Shown here: piece after piece, positions 30,462 to 38,732 of the stretch
Layout: each line of letters starts with the position of its first letter
Position numbering within the stretch: the first letter of the stretch is position 1
Assembly (NCBI RefSeq): GCF_016803135.1
Contig: NZ_JAEVFE010000002.1
Span: 62,001-126,000, forward strand
Source: Altererythrobacter sp. C41
Lineage (GTDB): Bacteria; Pseudomonadota; Alphaproteobacteria; Sphingomonadales; Sphingomonadaceae
Length of the DNA stretch: 64,000 bases
Reading direction: 5' to 3'
Translations under genes and position numbers: made by a program
Notes under the pieces: generated by a model
What the model was told of the DNA's origin: nothing
The model's database searches: none
Seen by the model: only the letters and a program-made list of their open reading frames with translations

Positions 30462-32795
30462 ATGCTGCGCACCAGCCGACGCCAACTGCTCGCCGGAACC
30501 GGTTTCACCGCTTTGGCGGGCCTCGCGCCGCGCACCGCCTGGGCGCAGGGCCCGAGCGCGGGCAAGGCGAACGTGTTCGTCGGCACCGGCGGACATGGTC
30601 ATACGTTCCCCGGCGCCTCGCTGCCGTTCGGCATGGCGCAGCTCAGCCCCGATACCGATAACGCGCGGTGGGATGCCTGCTCGGGCTATCACGATACCGA
30701 CGGCTCGATCATGGGCTTCTCCCACACGCATCTGTCGGGCACCGGCATCGGCGACATGCTCGACGTGCTGGTGGTGCCGACGCGCGGCAAGCTGGAGCTG
30801 ACGCCGGGCAAGCTCGGCAGCCCCGACATGGGCTATCGCCAGCGCTTCACCGACGAATTCGCGGAGCCCGGCTACTACCGCGTGCGCCTCGAATCGGGCG
30901 TTCAGGCGGAGCTGACGGTCACCGAGCGGTGCGGCCTCCATCGCTACCGCTTCCCCAACGGGCCGGGCCATATCCTGATCGACTTCGCGCACATGATCCT
31001 CGACGATTGGGACACCGGCGCGCTGATCGAGCAGGCCTCGCTCCTGCTCCAGCCCGACGGGATGCTGACCGGCCACCGCCAGGTCAATCGCTGGGCCAAA
31101 GGGCGCCACATCCATTTCGCGATGGAGCTGTCGCGCAAGCCCGACCGGGTCCAGTTCTTCGACGACGGTGACAAGCCAGCGATGGAAGGCTCGACCGGCG
31201 TGCAGGGTAGGACCCTCAAGGTCGCGCTGTTCTTCGACGATGCCGGCGGCGATCCGATCCTGATCAAGACCGGCCTCTCCGGCGTTTCTGTCGAGGGTGC
31301 GAAAGCGGCGCTGGCGGCCGAGGTGCCCGGCTGGGACTTCGACGGCGCGAGCAAGGCCGCGCGCGCCGCGTGGGCCCGCGAGCTCAATTGCGTGCGCGTC
31401 AAAGGCGGCACCGAGGCACAGCGCACGATCATGGCGAGCGCGCTCTACCACGCCTTCCTCGCCCCGACCCTCTTCACCGACCGCGACGGCCGCTACATCG
31501 GCCTCGACGGAGAGGAGCATCAGGCGCCCGAGGGTGAGGCGGCCTTCAGCACCTATTCGCTGTGGGACACGTATCGCACGCTCCACCCGCTGCTGACGCT
31601 GGTGCAGCCGGAGCGCGCGGCAGTGTTCACCCGTGACCTGATCCGGCAGACCGAGCAGAGCCCCTACGGTCCTCCGGTCTGGCCGCTCCAGGGCGTCGAG
31701 ACCGGCACGATGATCGGCTGGCACTCGGTGGTCACGCTCGCCGAAGCGAAAGTTAAGGGCATCGAGGCGGACTATGCCGCCGCCTGGCCCAACATCCGCA
31801 AGCGCGCCTTCGATCGCGAGTTCAAGGACAGCCCGAGCTCGCTCGGCCGCGGATACTACTACGACCTCAACTACATTCCTGCCGACAAGGTGTGGGAATC
31901 TGTCAGCCGTACGCAGGAATATGCCTACGACGACTGGGCCATGGTCGTTCTCGCCGAAGCGGCCGGCGCGCACGACGATGCCGAGGCGCTGCGCAAGCGC
32001 AGCCTCAACTACCGCAACGTGCTCGACGCCTCGATCGGCTTCGCGCGGCCCAGGTTCTCCGACGGGACCTGGTGGGCGCCTTACGATCCGGTCCAGATCG
32101 GCCACATGCCCGAGCCGTGGTGGCGCGACTATACCGAGGCGAACGGCTGGCAGGCCACGTTCCTCAACCAGCACGACATCTACGGCCAGATCGAGCTGTT
32201 CGGCGGCGACGCGGCGTTCGAGAAGAAGCTCGACGACCTGTTCAACGCACCCTCGACGCTGCCCGACAATGCGCCCCCCGACATCTCCGGGCTGGTCGGC
32301 CAGTATGCCCACGGCAACGAGCCCAACCACCACGTCGCCTATCTCTACGCCTACGCCGGCGCGCCGCATAAGACGCAGGCGATGGTCCGCCGGCTGCTGA
32401 CCGAGATGTACAAGGCCGATCCCGACGGCGTGATCGGCAACGACGATTGCGGTCAGATGAGCGCCTGGTTCATCATGTCCGCGCTCGGCTTCTACCCGGT
32501 AGATCCGGTGAGCGCGGTCTACGTCTTCGGCTCCCCGCTGTTCGACGAGGCGGAGATGGACCTTGGCGGCGGCAGGACCCTGCGCGTGCGCGCGCCGGGC
32601 AATGGGCCGAACGCGCCTTACGTCCAGTCGGTCCGCTGGAACGGCAAGCCCTGGACCCGCAACTGGATCGACCATGCCGATCTCGCCAAGGGCGGCGAGC
32701 TGGTGTTCGAGATGGGCGCGCGGCCCTCGCGCTTCGGTACGGCCCTGGCGGATCGTCCGCCGTCCTTCGGGCGAGCGGCCGGAAATCCATCATGA
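30462..32795 (+). CDS. GH92 family alpha-mannosidase (third), Tat-exported
   Basis: A 777-residue enzyme with a twin-arginine signal (TSRRQLLAGTGFTALAGLAPRTAWAQ). It is the most canonical of the three: GFSHTHLSGTGIGDMLDVLV, LWDTYRTLHPLLTLVQPE, GNEPNHHVAYLYAYAGAPHK near 617 and GNDDCGQMSAWFIMSALGFYPV near 658 with the two conserved Asp. The GNEP-HH motif differs from GNQP in the other two, which hints at a different acceptor-side specificity. ATG 30462 has GGGGAGGGGG upstream and starts 15 bp after the GH125 stop, so the two are clearly co-transcribed. Confidence 0.94.
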   Translation: MLRTSRRQLLAGTGFTALAGLAPRTAWAQGPSAGKANVFVGTGGHGHTFPGASLPFGMAQLSPDTDNARWDACSGYHDTDGSIMGFSHTHLSGTGIGDMLDVLVVPTRGKLELTPGKLGSPDMGYRQRFTDEFAEPGYYRVRLESGVQAELTVTERCGLHRYRFPNGPGHILIDFAHMILDDWDTGALIEQASLLLQPDGMLTGHRQVNRWAKGRHIHFAMELSRKPDRVQFFDDGDKPAMEGSTGVQGRTLKVALFFDDAGGDPILIKTGLSGVSVEGAKAALAAEVPGWDFDGASKAARAAWARELNCVRVKGGTEAQRTIMASALYHAFLAPTLFTDRDGRYIGLDGEEHQAPEGEAAFSTYSLWDTYRTLHPLLTLVQPERAAVFTRDLIRQTEQSPYGPPVWPLQGVETGTMIGWHSVVTLAEAKVKGIEADYAAAWPNIRKRAFDREFKDSPSSLGRGYYYDLNYIPADKVWESVSRTQEYAYDDWAMVVLAEAAGAHDDAEALRKRSLNYRNVLDASIGFARPRFSDGTWWAPYDPVQIGHMPEPWWRDYTEANGWQATFLNQHDIYGQIELFGGDAAFEKKLDDLFNAPSTLPDNAPPDISGLVGQYAHGNEPNHHVAYLYAYAGAPHKTQAMVRRLLTEMYKADPDGVIGNDDCGQMSAWFIMSALGFYPVDPVSAVYVFGSPLFDEAEMDLGGGRTLRVRAPGNGPNAPYVQSVRWNGKPWTRNWIDHADLAKGGELVFEMGARPSRFGTALADRPPSFGRAAGNPS

Positions 32796-32872
32796 TTGGC
32801 GCGGCGTTCGCACGCGAGGCGCGGCTTCGTTCGGCGCATTCGCGCACCAGATCGATTGACAAGGAGAAACTG

Positions 32873-32905
32873 ATGCACTTCGACGCTCCGGGGGCATGCG
32901 AATGA
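32873..32905 (+). CDS. Ten-codon leader reading frame coupled to the hexokinase gene
   Basis: ATG 32873 has an excellent AAGGAG site 7 bp upstream and encodes only MHFDAPGACE before TGA at 32903-32905. That TGA overlaps the ATG of the kinase (ATGA). The kinase ATG lacks an equally good ribosome-binding site of its own (GGGGGC is at an awkward distance), so translation through this short frame probably delivers ribosomes to the kinase. Either the peptide is a coupling device, or it is the remnant N-terminus of a lost gene. Confidence 0.6.
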   Translation: MHFDAPGACE

Positions 32906-33825
32906 GCGCGAGGGACGACGGGCAGATACGACAGTTACCGTTCGCAGGCGTCGAGCTTGGGGGCACGAAATGCATCGCCACCCTGGCGCACGGCCCCGGC
33001 GCCGTGCTCGATCAGCGGACGATTCCCACCACGCATCCGGACGAGACCCTGCCAGCGATCGCGGGCATCCTGCACAAGTGGCGGCTCGACGGCGGATTTC
33101 GCGCCCTGGGCATCGCCTCCTTCGGACCGATCGAGCTGCGGCCTGCTTCCGAGCGGTACGGGCAGATCCTGAGGACCAACAAGCCGGGCTGGTCCGGCAC
33201 CGACGTGCTGCACTGCCTGTCGGCATCCTTCGACGTGCCGACTGGGTTCGATACTGACGTCAACGGCGCCGCTCTCGCCGAAATCCGCTGGGGCTGTGCG
33301 CAGGGGCTCGACGACTTCGCCTATGTCACCGTCGGCACGGGCGTCGGCGTCGGGCTGATCGTGCACGGACGCCCGACGCGCGGCATCGGCCACAGCGAGA
33401 TCGGGCACCTGCGTGTGCCCCGCACTCCGGGCGACACTCACCGCAGCGTGTGCCGTTTCCACGAGGACTGCGTCGAGGGTCTGGCATCGGGCACGGCCTT
33501 GAAGGCGCGCCTGGGCGAGCAGCGGGTCCGCGACATCGCTCCCGACGACCCGGTCTGGACCGCGATCGTCGATGCGCTGGCGGCGATGTGCCACGACCTC
33601 GTCTGCACGACCGGCCCGCACCGCATCGCGATCGGCGGCGGGGTCGTGTCGAGCCAGGCCCACTTGCTCGGCCGGATCGAGGCGCGGCTGGTCGACAGCG
33701 TGAACGGCTATATCGATCTGCCGGATTCGGGCGATTTCATCGTCCAGCCCGAACTGGGTGTCCTCGCCGGGCCGCTCGGCTCGATCGCCCTCGCGGCCAA
33801 TGCGGCGGAGCTGGCGGGCGCCTGA
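32902..33825 (+). CDS. ROK-family hexokinase (fructokinase/mannokinase type)
   Basis: A 307-residue cytoplasmic sugar kinase. The phosphate loop FAGVELGGTKCIATLA opens the protein, the catalytic Asp is in TGFDTDVNGAALAE, a second phosphate segment is VTVGTGVGVGLIVHG, and the zinc site His-Cys-His-Cys is in GHLRVPRT-THRSVCRFHEDCVEG, as in bacterial fructokinases of this branch. It would convert imported mannose (or fructose) to the 6-phosphate, the substrate of the isomerase at 13985. I chose ATG 32902, which overlaps the stop of the short leader frame; ATG 32896 is 2 codons longer. Confidence 0.9.
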   Translation: MSARDDGQIRQLPFAGVELGGTKCIATLAHGPGAVLDQRTIPTTHPDETLPAIAGILHKWRLDGGFRALGIASFGPIELRPASERYGQILRTNKPGWSGTDVLHCLSASFDVPTGFDTDVNGAALAEIRWGCAQGLDDFAYVTVGTGVGVGLIVHGRPTRGIGHSEIGHLRVPRTPGDTHRSVCRFHEDCVEGLASGTALKARLGEQRVRDIAPDDPVWTAIVDALAAMCHDLVCTTGPHRIAIGGGVVSSQAHLLGRIEARLVDSVNGYIDLPDSGDFIVQPELGVLAGPLGSIALAANAAELAGA

Positions 33826-33831
33826 CCCGCG

Positions 33832-34473
33832 CTATTCCGCCGGCTGCGGAGCGCGCTCGCTACGCAGTTCTTTTACGGCCTCGCGCATGATCTGCGCGCC
33901 GCCCGAAAGACCCAGCGCTGCGAGCACCGCCGCCACGACCAGATCGGGCCAGGCGGTGCCGGTGCCGAACACACCGGCGGCCGCGGCCACCACGGCGATA
34001 TTGCCGATCGCGTCGTTGCGCGAGCAGATCCAGACGGAGCGCATGTTCGCATCGCCCGTGCGGAAGCGGTAGAGCAGCAGAGCGACGCCGGTGTTGGCGA
34101 GCAGGGCCAGCACGCCGATCGCGCCCATTGTGCCGGCGTGGGGGTTCGCCCCGGCGATCGCGGCGTAGATGCTGCTGCCCAGCACCCACAGCCCCAGCAC
34201 GATCAGCGTCGCTCCCTTGAACAGCGCTGCGCGGGACCGCCAGGCCAGCGCGAGACCGGCAACGGCCAGGCTGATCGCGTAGTTGGCCGCGTCGCCGAAG
34301 AAATCCAGTGCGTCGGCCATCAGCGCGCGCGAGTCCGCGGCCGCGCCGGCGACGATCTCCGCCCCGAACATCCCGAAGTTTACCGCGAGCGCGATCCACA
34401 ACGCGCGCCGCCAGCGCGGATCGTTGTTTCCGCCGGTGCTCAAACACGAGCTGCTGCAGCACCCGCCTGCCAT
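33832..34473 (-). CDS. Cation diffusion facilitator family metal exporter
   Basis: A 213-residue inner-membrane protein with about six helices and the CDF signature: NFGMFGAEIVAGAAADSRALMADALDFFGDAANYAISL (metal-site Asp and the Ser-x-x-x-Asp pattern), and SRNDAIGNIAVV near TM5. The N-terminus is Cys-rich (MAGGCCSSSCLSTGG) and may pre-bind metal. The large cytoplasmic C-terminal domain of many CDFs is short or absent. It would export a divalent metal such as Zn, Cd or Co using the proton gradient. ATG 34473 has AGGAG upstream. It is divergent from a MerR regulator whose operator lies in its promoter. Confidence 0.92.
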   Translation of the reverse strand: MAGGCCSSSCLSTGGNNDPRWRRALWIALAVNFGMFGAEIVAGAAADSRALMADALDFFGDAANYAISLAVAGLALAWRSRAALFKGATLIVLGLWVLGSSIYAAIAGANPHAGTMGAIGVLALLANTGVALLLYRFRTGDANMRSVWICSRNDAIGNIAVVAAAAGVFGTGTAWPDLVVAAVLAALGLSGGAQIMREAVKELRSERAPQPAE

Positions 34474-34515
34474 ATGCCGTCTCCTGGACAATTTCCGAGT
34501 CGGCACCCCATATGC

Positions 34516-34536
34516 ACCCTGTAGCAGCTACAGGGT
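34516..34536 (-). promoter_or_regulatory. MerR-type operator inside a long-spacer promoter for the CDF gene
   Basis: The half-sites ACCCTGTAGC and GCTACAGGGT face each other around one central base, a sequence very like known CadR/PbrR/ZntR operators. On the minus strand TTGACC (-35) and CATATG (-10) flank it with a 19-bp spacer. This overlong spacing is what MerR proteins correct by bending DNA when metal is bound. The site lies 7 bp upstream of the merR ATG, so it should also control the regulator. Confidence 0.9.
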
Positions 34537-34543
34537 CAAGGGC

Positions 34544-34969
34544 ATGGGTCTCAAAATCGGCGAACTGGCCAAGGCGACCGGTACCAAAGTCGAAACGGTG
34601 CGATACTACGAACGGATCGGCCTGCTGCCCGAAGCGGAACGGACCAGCGGCAACTATCGCAGTTACGCGCCGGCGCATCTCGATCAGTTGAACTTCATTC
34701 GCCACGCGCGCCGGCTCGGCTTCGACATCGCCGACATCCGCTCGCTTCTCGACCTTGCGGGCCAGCCCGAGCGCGACTGCGCCGAGGTCGACCGGATCGC
34801 GTCCGGCCATCTGCGGGCCGTCGAAGACAAGATCGCCCGCCTGGCTCTGCTGCGGGAGGAACTGAACCGCATGATCGGCCAGTGCCGCGGCGGGTCGGTC
34901 GGCAATTGCCGCATCATCGAAACGCTCGCCGATCACGGCCTGTGCGAGAGCGATCACGGAGGCGGCTGA
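34544..34969 (+). CDS. MerR-family metal-responsive regulator (CadR/PbrR-like)
   Basis: A 141-residue dimeric activator. It has the N-terminal winged helix (LKIGELAKATGTKVETVRYYERIGLLP, then RTSGNYRSY), a dimerisation helix ending LREELNRMIGQC, and a C-terminal metal loop with Cys in GQCRGGSVGNCRIIETLADHGLC plus a His-containing tail (SDHGGG). The Cys in ERDCAEVD, the loop Cys pair and the His tail fit the CadR/PbrR/ZntR branch sensing Cd, Pb or Zn. It is divergent from the CDF exporter with the operator between them. Confidence 0.93.
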   Translation: MGLKIGELAKATGTKVETVRYYERIGLLPEAERTSGNYRSYAPAHLDQLNFIRHARRLGFDIADIRSLLDLAGQPERDCAEVDRIASGHLRAVEDKIARLALLREELNRMIGQCRGGSVGNCRIIETLADHGLCESDHGGG

Positions 34970-35030
34970 TCGAGAGTCGGTCGTCACTCCACGAGGATGC
35001 GCGACGGCTGCTGAGCGAACTTAAGAGCGA

Positions 35031-35107
<77 letters not shown>

Positions 35108-35226
35108 GTGAGCGAGCGCGGCGCTTAGCAAAGGGGACGGCGGCTTGCCAGACGAATTTGCCGGTCCGTCGGTGGCCGGACGCGGCATTAGCGATTTGGC
35201 AAGTGCGCGGGTGCTAGGCGGGCGGC

Positions 35227-35616
35227 ATGAATGCGCCGTTTCCTCCCGATCAGGCCCAGCGCGAGCTGCGCGGCGAAGCGTCGCTGAGCGCGCAGTGGTC
35301 GGCCATGCTCGATGCGGGCGCGGCGGTCGCGATGCTGGCCGGGGTTTCGGCGGAAAAGCCTTGTGCGGCGCAGCGCGGCTTCGTCGCTGCCGTCCGGGAC
35401 GCCGGCGGCTGGCGGCTCGAACTGGCGCGCGACGGCATGGCCGATCTCAGCGCAATGCTCCAGCCCGGCCTTTCCGCGCTGCTCGCCGTGAAGGCGCGCG
35501 GGCACGATGCGAGCGGCGCCGCGCTTACGTTGTGGGAGGAATACCGCGCCGCGCGCGACGCCTTGCTCGCGCTCGCGCCGGAAGCCGGGATCATGGGCCC
35601 CCGCCGCAGCGCCTGA
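35227..35616 (+). CDS. Hypothetical protein, alanine-rich, soluble
   Basis: A 129-residue protein I do not recognise. It is rich in Ala, Leu and Arg, with no signal peptide, no membrane segment and one Cys (EKPCAAQ). It appears largely alpha-helical with amphipathic stretches (LWEEYRAARDALLAL). It begins 119 bp after the tRNA start, reads towards mmcB and could share its transcript (60-bp gap). Codon use matches the neighbouring genes, so it is probably real. No function is proposed. Confidence 0.65.
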   Translation: MNAPFPPDQAQRELRGEASLSAQWSAMLDAGAAVAMLAGVSAEKPCAAQRGFVAAVRDAGGWRLELARDGMADLSAMLQPGLSALLAVKARGHDASGAALTLWEEYRAARDALLALAPEAGIMGPRRSA

Positions 35617-35676
35617 TCGGCATGCATCCGGCGCAAACGGGTTGACCGGGTTCGCCGTTTGTTCCAGTCGTAAGGC

Positions 35677-36183
35677 ATGAGTCGCGTTCTCAACTCCCAG
35701 CCTGCCGCCGTCCCCATTGCCGCCAGCGCGACCGCTGCCGATGTCGCGCGCGGTATCTGCCGTCTGTTCGCGCGCAACGACGTCTGGTGCCTGACCGAGA
35801 TGCCGCTGCGCAACGGCCGCCGGGCCGATCTGATGGGAATCGATCCGAAAGGGCGGATCGTGATCGTAGAGATCAAGGTCAGCCGCGCAGACCTGCTCGG
35901 CGACGGCAAGTGGCCCGACTATCTCGACTTCTGCGACCGTTTCTACTGGGGGCTGCCCGTAGGGCTCGACCGCGGCCCGCTTGAGGGTGCCGATTACCGG
36001 CCCGACTGCTGCGGGGTGATCGTCGCTGACGGCTACGACGCGGAGATCGTCCGGCCAGCGCCCTCGCACCCGCTCGCCGCTGCGCGGCGCAAGGTCGAGA
36101 TGGAGCGGCTCGCGCGCGCCGCGCTCAGGCGGAATCTCGTCGGCCTCGACCCCGAATGCATGCCCTGGGGCACGCAGGCCTAG
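35677..36183 (+). CDS. mmcB: MmcB-family DNA repair protein
   Basis: A 168-residue protein of the alphaproteobacterial MmcB family, known from Caulobacter as part of the LexA-controlled response to mitomycin C. The family core is visible: MPLRNGRRADLMGIDPKGRIVIVEIKVSRADLLGDGKWPDYLDFCDRFYWGLP. The D-x-x-x ... E-x-K arrangement resembles a restriction-endonuclease-like (PD-(D/E)xK) fold, so nuclease activity is plausible but unproven. No clear LexA box was noticed upstream. Confidence 0.88.
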   Translation: MSRVLNSQPAAVPIAASATAADVARGICRLFARNDVWCLTEMPLRNGRRADLMGIDPKGRIVIVEIKVSRADLLGDGKWPDYLDFCDRFYWGLPVGLDRGPLEGADYRPDCCGVIVADGYDAEIVRPAPSHPLAAARRKVEMERLARAALRRNLVGLDPECMPWGTQA

Positions 36184-36187
36184 CGCG

Positions 36188-36580
36188 CTACGAGTCTTCG
36201 GGACCCCGGAGACGGAACTCCTCGACCGGCTCGCCGCCGATCAGGTGCTGCTGGATGATCCGCTCGAGCACCGGCTCGCTGCACGAATGATACCAGACCC
36301 GGTCGGGCCAGACGAGCGCGATGGGGCCGGCCTCGCAGATCTGCAGGCAATCGGCCTTGGTCCGCTGCACGCCGCCCGAGCCGTCCGCGCGCCTGGGCCC
36401 GGCGAGGCCCAGCTCCTTCAGCCGCTTCTTGAGATACTTCCAGGCCCGCCCGCCTTCCTCGCGCCGGCAGCACTTCTGCTTCTCCGACAGCGCGCAGAGG
36501 AAGATGTGGCGCTCGACCGTCTCGCCGCCGATCTTGGCGAGCGCCGCCCGCGCCTTGGCGAGATCCTTCGCCCCGCTCAT
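36188..36580 (-). CDS. Thioredoxin-like [2Fe-2S] ferredoxin domain protein
   Basis: A 130-residue protein resembling the thioredoxin-like ferredoxins: HIFLCALSEKQKCCRREEGGRAWKYLKKRLKELGL, then RTKADCLQICEAGPIALVWPDRVWY. The Cys spaced in the two halves (C-x8-C, then C-x3-C) are the expected cluster ligands, and VWYHSC adds one more. The electron-transfer partner is unknown. Its ATG overlaps the stop of the S9 peptidase by 4 bp, so it is translated from the same mRNA. Confidence 0.85.
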   Translation of the reverse strand: MSGAKDLAKARAALAKIGGETVERHIFLCALSEKQKCCRREEGGRAWKYLKKRLKELGLAGPRRADGSGGVQRTKADCLQICEAGPIALVWPDRVWYHSCSEPVLERIIQQHLIGGEPVEEFRLRGPEDS

Positions 36581-38679
36581 TCCTTCCCGAGCCAGCGATC
36601 GAGCCAGGCGAAAACCGTCTCATGCCACTGGAGCGAATTCTTCGCGCCCAGCACCCAGTGGTTCTCCTCCGGGAAGACGAGCAGCTGCGCCGGCACGTCC
36701 TGCTGTTGCAAGGCGGTGAAGGCGCCCAGCGCCTGGGTGTAGGGCACGCGGAAGTCCTTCTGTCCGGTCACCACCAGCATCGGCGTCTTCCAGTTGCCGA
36801 CGTGGTGGACCGGGTTCCACTTCTCGTAGAGCTCGGGGTTCTCGGCATAGGAGCCGCCGAAGTCCCAGCGGGGAAACCACAGTTCCTCGGTTGCATAGTA
36901 GAAACTGCGCATGTCGAACAGGCCGTCGTGCTGCACCAGGCAGTCGAACCGGTCGGGCCAGCGGCCGGCGATCCAGTTCATCATGTACCCGCCGTAGCTG
37001 GCGCCCATGGCGCAGGCGCGCGTGCCGTCGATCTGCGGATCCAGCGTGAGCGCGGCGGCGAGACCCTTCTGCAGGTCCTCGAGCGGCTTGCCGCCCCAGT
37101 CGCGGTTGATGGCGTCGGTGAAGGCCTGGCCGTAGCCGGTCGAGCCGTGGAAATCGATCGAGATCACCGCATAGCCCTGGCTGGCCACGACCCGGGGGTT
37201 CCAGCGCGAGGACCACGCATCGTTGAACGAGCCTTGCGGCCCGCCGTGAACGTAGAGGATCGCGGGCATGGCGCCCTCGTGCCCGTCGAGCTTGGTGATC
37301 TGGCCCCACACCGTATCGCCGCCGGCGCCGGTGAAGCTGAAGCGGCGGGTGACGATCGGCGCGAGCCGGCCGAGATGGCGCCCGGCCACTTCGGTCAGCG
37401 GCGCGGCCTGCTGCCAGCCTTGCGACAGGAACAGCTCGGGCGGGGCGCCGATCGAATCGCGGGTGAACAGCAGGCGCTCGCCGGCGAGCGGCACGACATT
37501 GCCGATGTGCGCCTCGTTACCCGCCATCAGGTCGAGTTCCTCGACCTTGCCACTCGCCGGGTCGATGCGGAAGGCGGGCGTGTCGAGCACGTCCTGCGCG
37601 GTGGCGACGATCCAGCGCGAATCGGGCGTCCAGGCGAGCAAGCCGAACGAACGGTCGAAGCTTTCGGTCAGCGCGCGGGTTTCCCCCGTCGCGAGATTCC
37701 GCAAGTGGATCACCAGCCTGTCGGCCTCGTAACCGGGGCGCGCCATCGCGGTGTAGGCGAGCCACTTGCCGTCGGGCGACGGCGTCGGCAGCGTGTCGGT
37801 CGCGGCGTTGGCCTGGGTGAGGTTGACCGGCGCACCGCCCGTCAGATCGTTCCACCAGATGTCGATGTTGGTCGAGGTCGGTTCGTCCGCGTTCGATCGC
37901 CGCGCGGCGAAGAACACGCCCGAGCCGTCGGGCGCCCAGGCGATTTCCTCCCCGCCGCCGAACGGCTTGGTCGGCGTGTCGCCCACGAGCGCACCTTCTC
38001 CGGACGGGCCGTCAAGTGGAACGCCGGCGCCGGCGGCCTTCCCGTCGACGAGGTCGAAGGCGAACACGCGGCCGAAAGTGCCGGGCGTTTCCCAGGTATC
38101 CCAGTGACGGACGAAGCCGTCTTCCGCATTGTAGAGGAGGCCGTTGCCCGGCCCGGGAAGATGCGCGGTGCCGTCGCCCTCGCAGCCGAAGGTCGGGCAG
38201 TCGCGTGCCACGTCGCCGAACAGGGCGATCCTGCGGCCGTCGGGCGAGACCTTGAATCCCGCGACATCGGCGGCGACATCGGTCACCTGAGCGGGGCTCC
38301 CCGCGATGCCGTTCGCGTCCAGCGCAGCACGCCACACCTGGCTCGTGCCGCCCGCACCGCGGTCGGACAGGAAGTAAAGCGCGCCGTCGGGCCCGAAGGC
38401 CGGACTGTTCGCGCTGCCGCCGAGATCGAGCGCGACCGCCTTCGCCTGGGGCGCAGCGAGATCGCGCAGATAGAGCGCGGTCGTCCGGGCATAGCTCTCG
38501 GGATCGGTCGTCGTGACGGAATAGATCGCGAAGCGGCCGTCGGCCGACGCGACCGGGGCGCCGAGGCGCGGCATGGTCACCAGGTCTTGCGCCGTCATCG
38601 GCGCGTCGTCCTGGGCAAGGGAAGGCGCGGCGGAGGCCAGCGCGGCGAGCGAGATTGCGAAACCCGTTCTTCTGATCAT
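36577..38679 (-). CDS. S9 family prolyl oligopeptidase-like peptidase, exported
   Basis: A 700-residue exopeptidase of the S9C/acylaminoacyl-peptidase type. It has a signal peptide (MIRRTGFAISLAALASAAPSLAQ), a seven-bladed-propeller-like N-terminal half with repeated PDG and S-P-D-G segments, and an alpha/beta-hydrolase C-terminal half with the nucleophile in GASYGGYM (near 561), Asp in GQKDFRVP and His in EENHWV (near 672). It acts on short peptides in the periplasm. I chose ATG 38679 because it creates the signal peptide; the ribosome-binding site is weak. Confidence 0.93.
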   Translation of the reverse strand: MIRRTGFAISLAALASAAPSLAQDDAPMTAQDLVTMPRLGAPVASADGRFAIYSVTTTDPESYARTTALYLRDLAAPQAKAVALDLGGSANSPAFGPDGALYFLSDRGAGGTSQVWRAALDANGIAGSPAQVTDVAADVAGFKVSPDGRRIALFGDVARDCPTFGCEGDGTAHLPGPGNGLLYNAEDGFVRHWDTWETPGTFGRVFAFDLVDGKAAGAGVPLDGPSGEGALVGDTPTKPFGGGEEIAWAPDGSGVFFAARRSNADEPTSTNIDIWWNDLTGGAPVNLTQANAATDTLPTPSPDGKWLAYTAMARPGYEADRLVIHLRNLATGETRALTESFDRSFGLLAWTPDSRWIVATAQDVLDTPAFRIDPASGKVEELDLMAGNEAHIGNVVPLAGERLLFTRDSIGAPPELFLSQGWQQAAPLTEVAGRHLGRLAPIVTRRFSFTGAGGDTVWGQITKLDGHEGAMPAILYVHGGPQGSFNDAWSSRWNPRVVASQGYAVISIDFHGSTGYGQAFTDAINRDWGGKPLEDLQKGLAAALTLDPQIDGTRACAMGASYGGYMMNWIAGRWPDRFDCLVQHDGLFDMRSFYYATEELWFPRWDFGGSYAENPELYEKWNPVHHVGNWKTPMLVVTGQKDFRVPYTQALGAFTALQQQDVPAQLLVFPEENHWVLGAKNSLQWHETVFAWLDRWLGKE

Positions 38680-38732
38680 GCGCCACGGCCTAGCGGCTCG
38701 GCGAGCATCGGGGAAGCGGTTTAGGCCGCGCG

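Noticed and set aside
36188-36623. Longer frame in another register over the ferredoxin-like gene
   Set aside because: It lacks the Cys pattern and overlaps the peptidase more extensively; the 130-residue frame has the ligand Cys and a 4-bp overlap.
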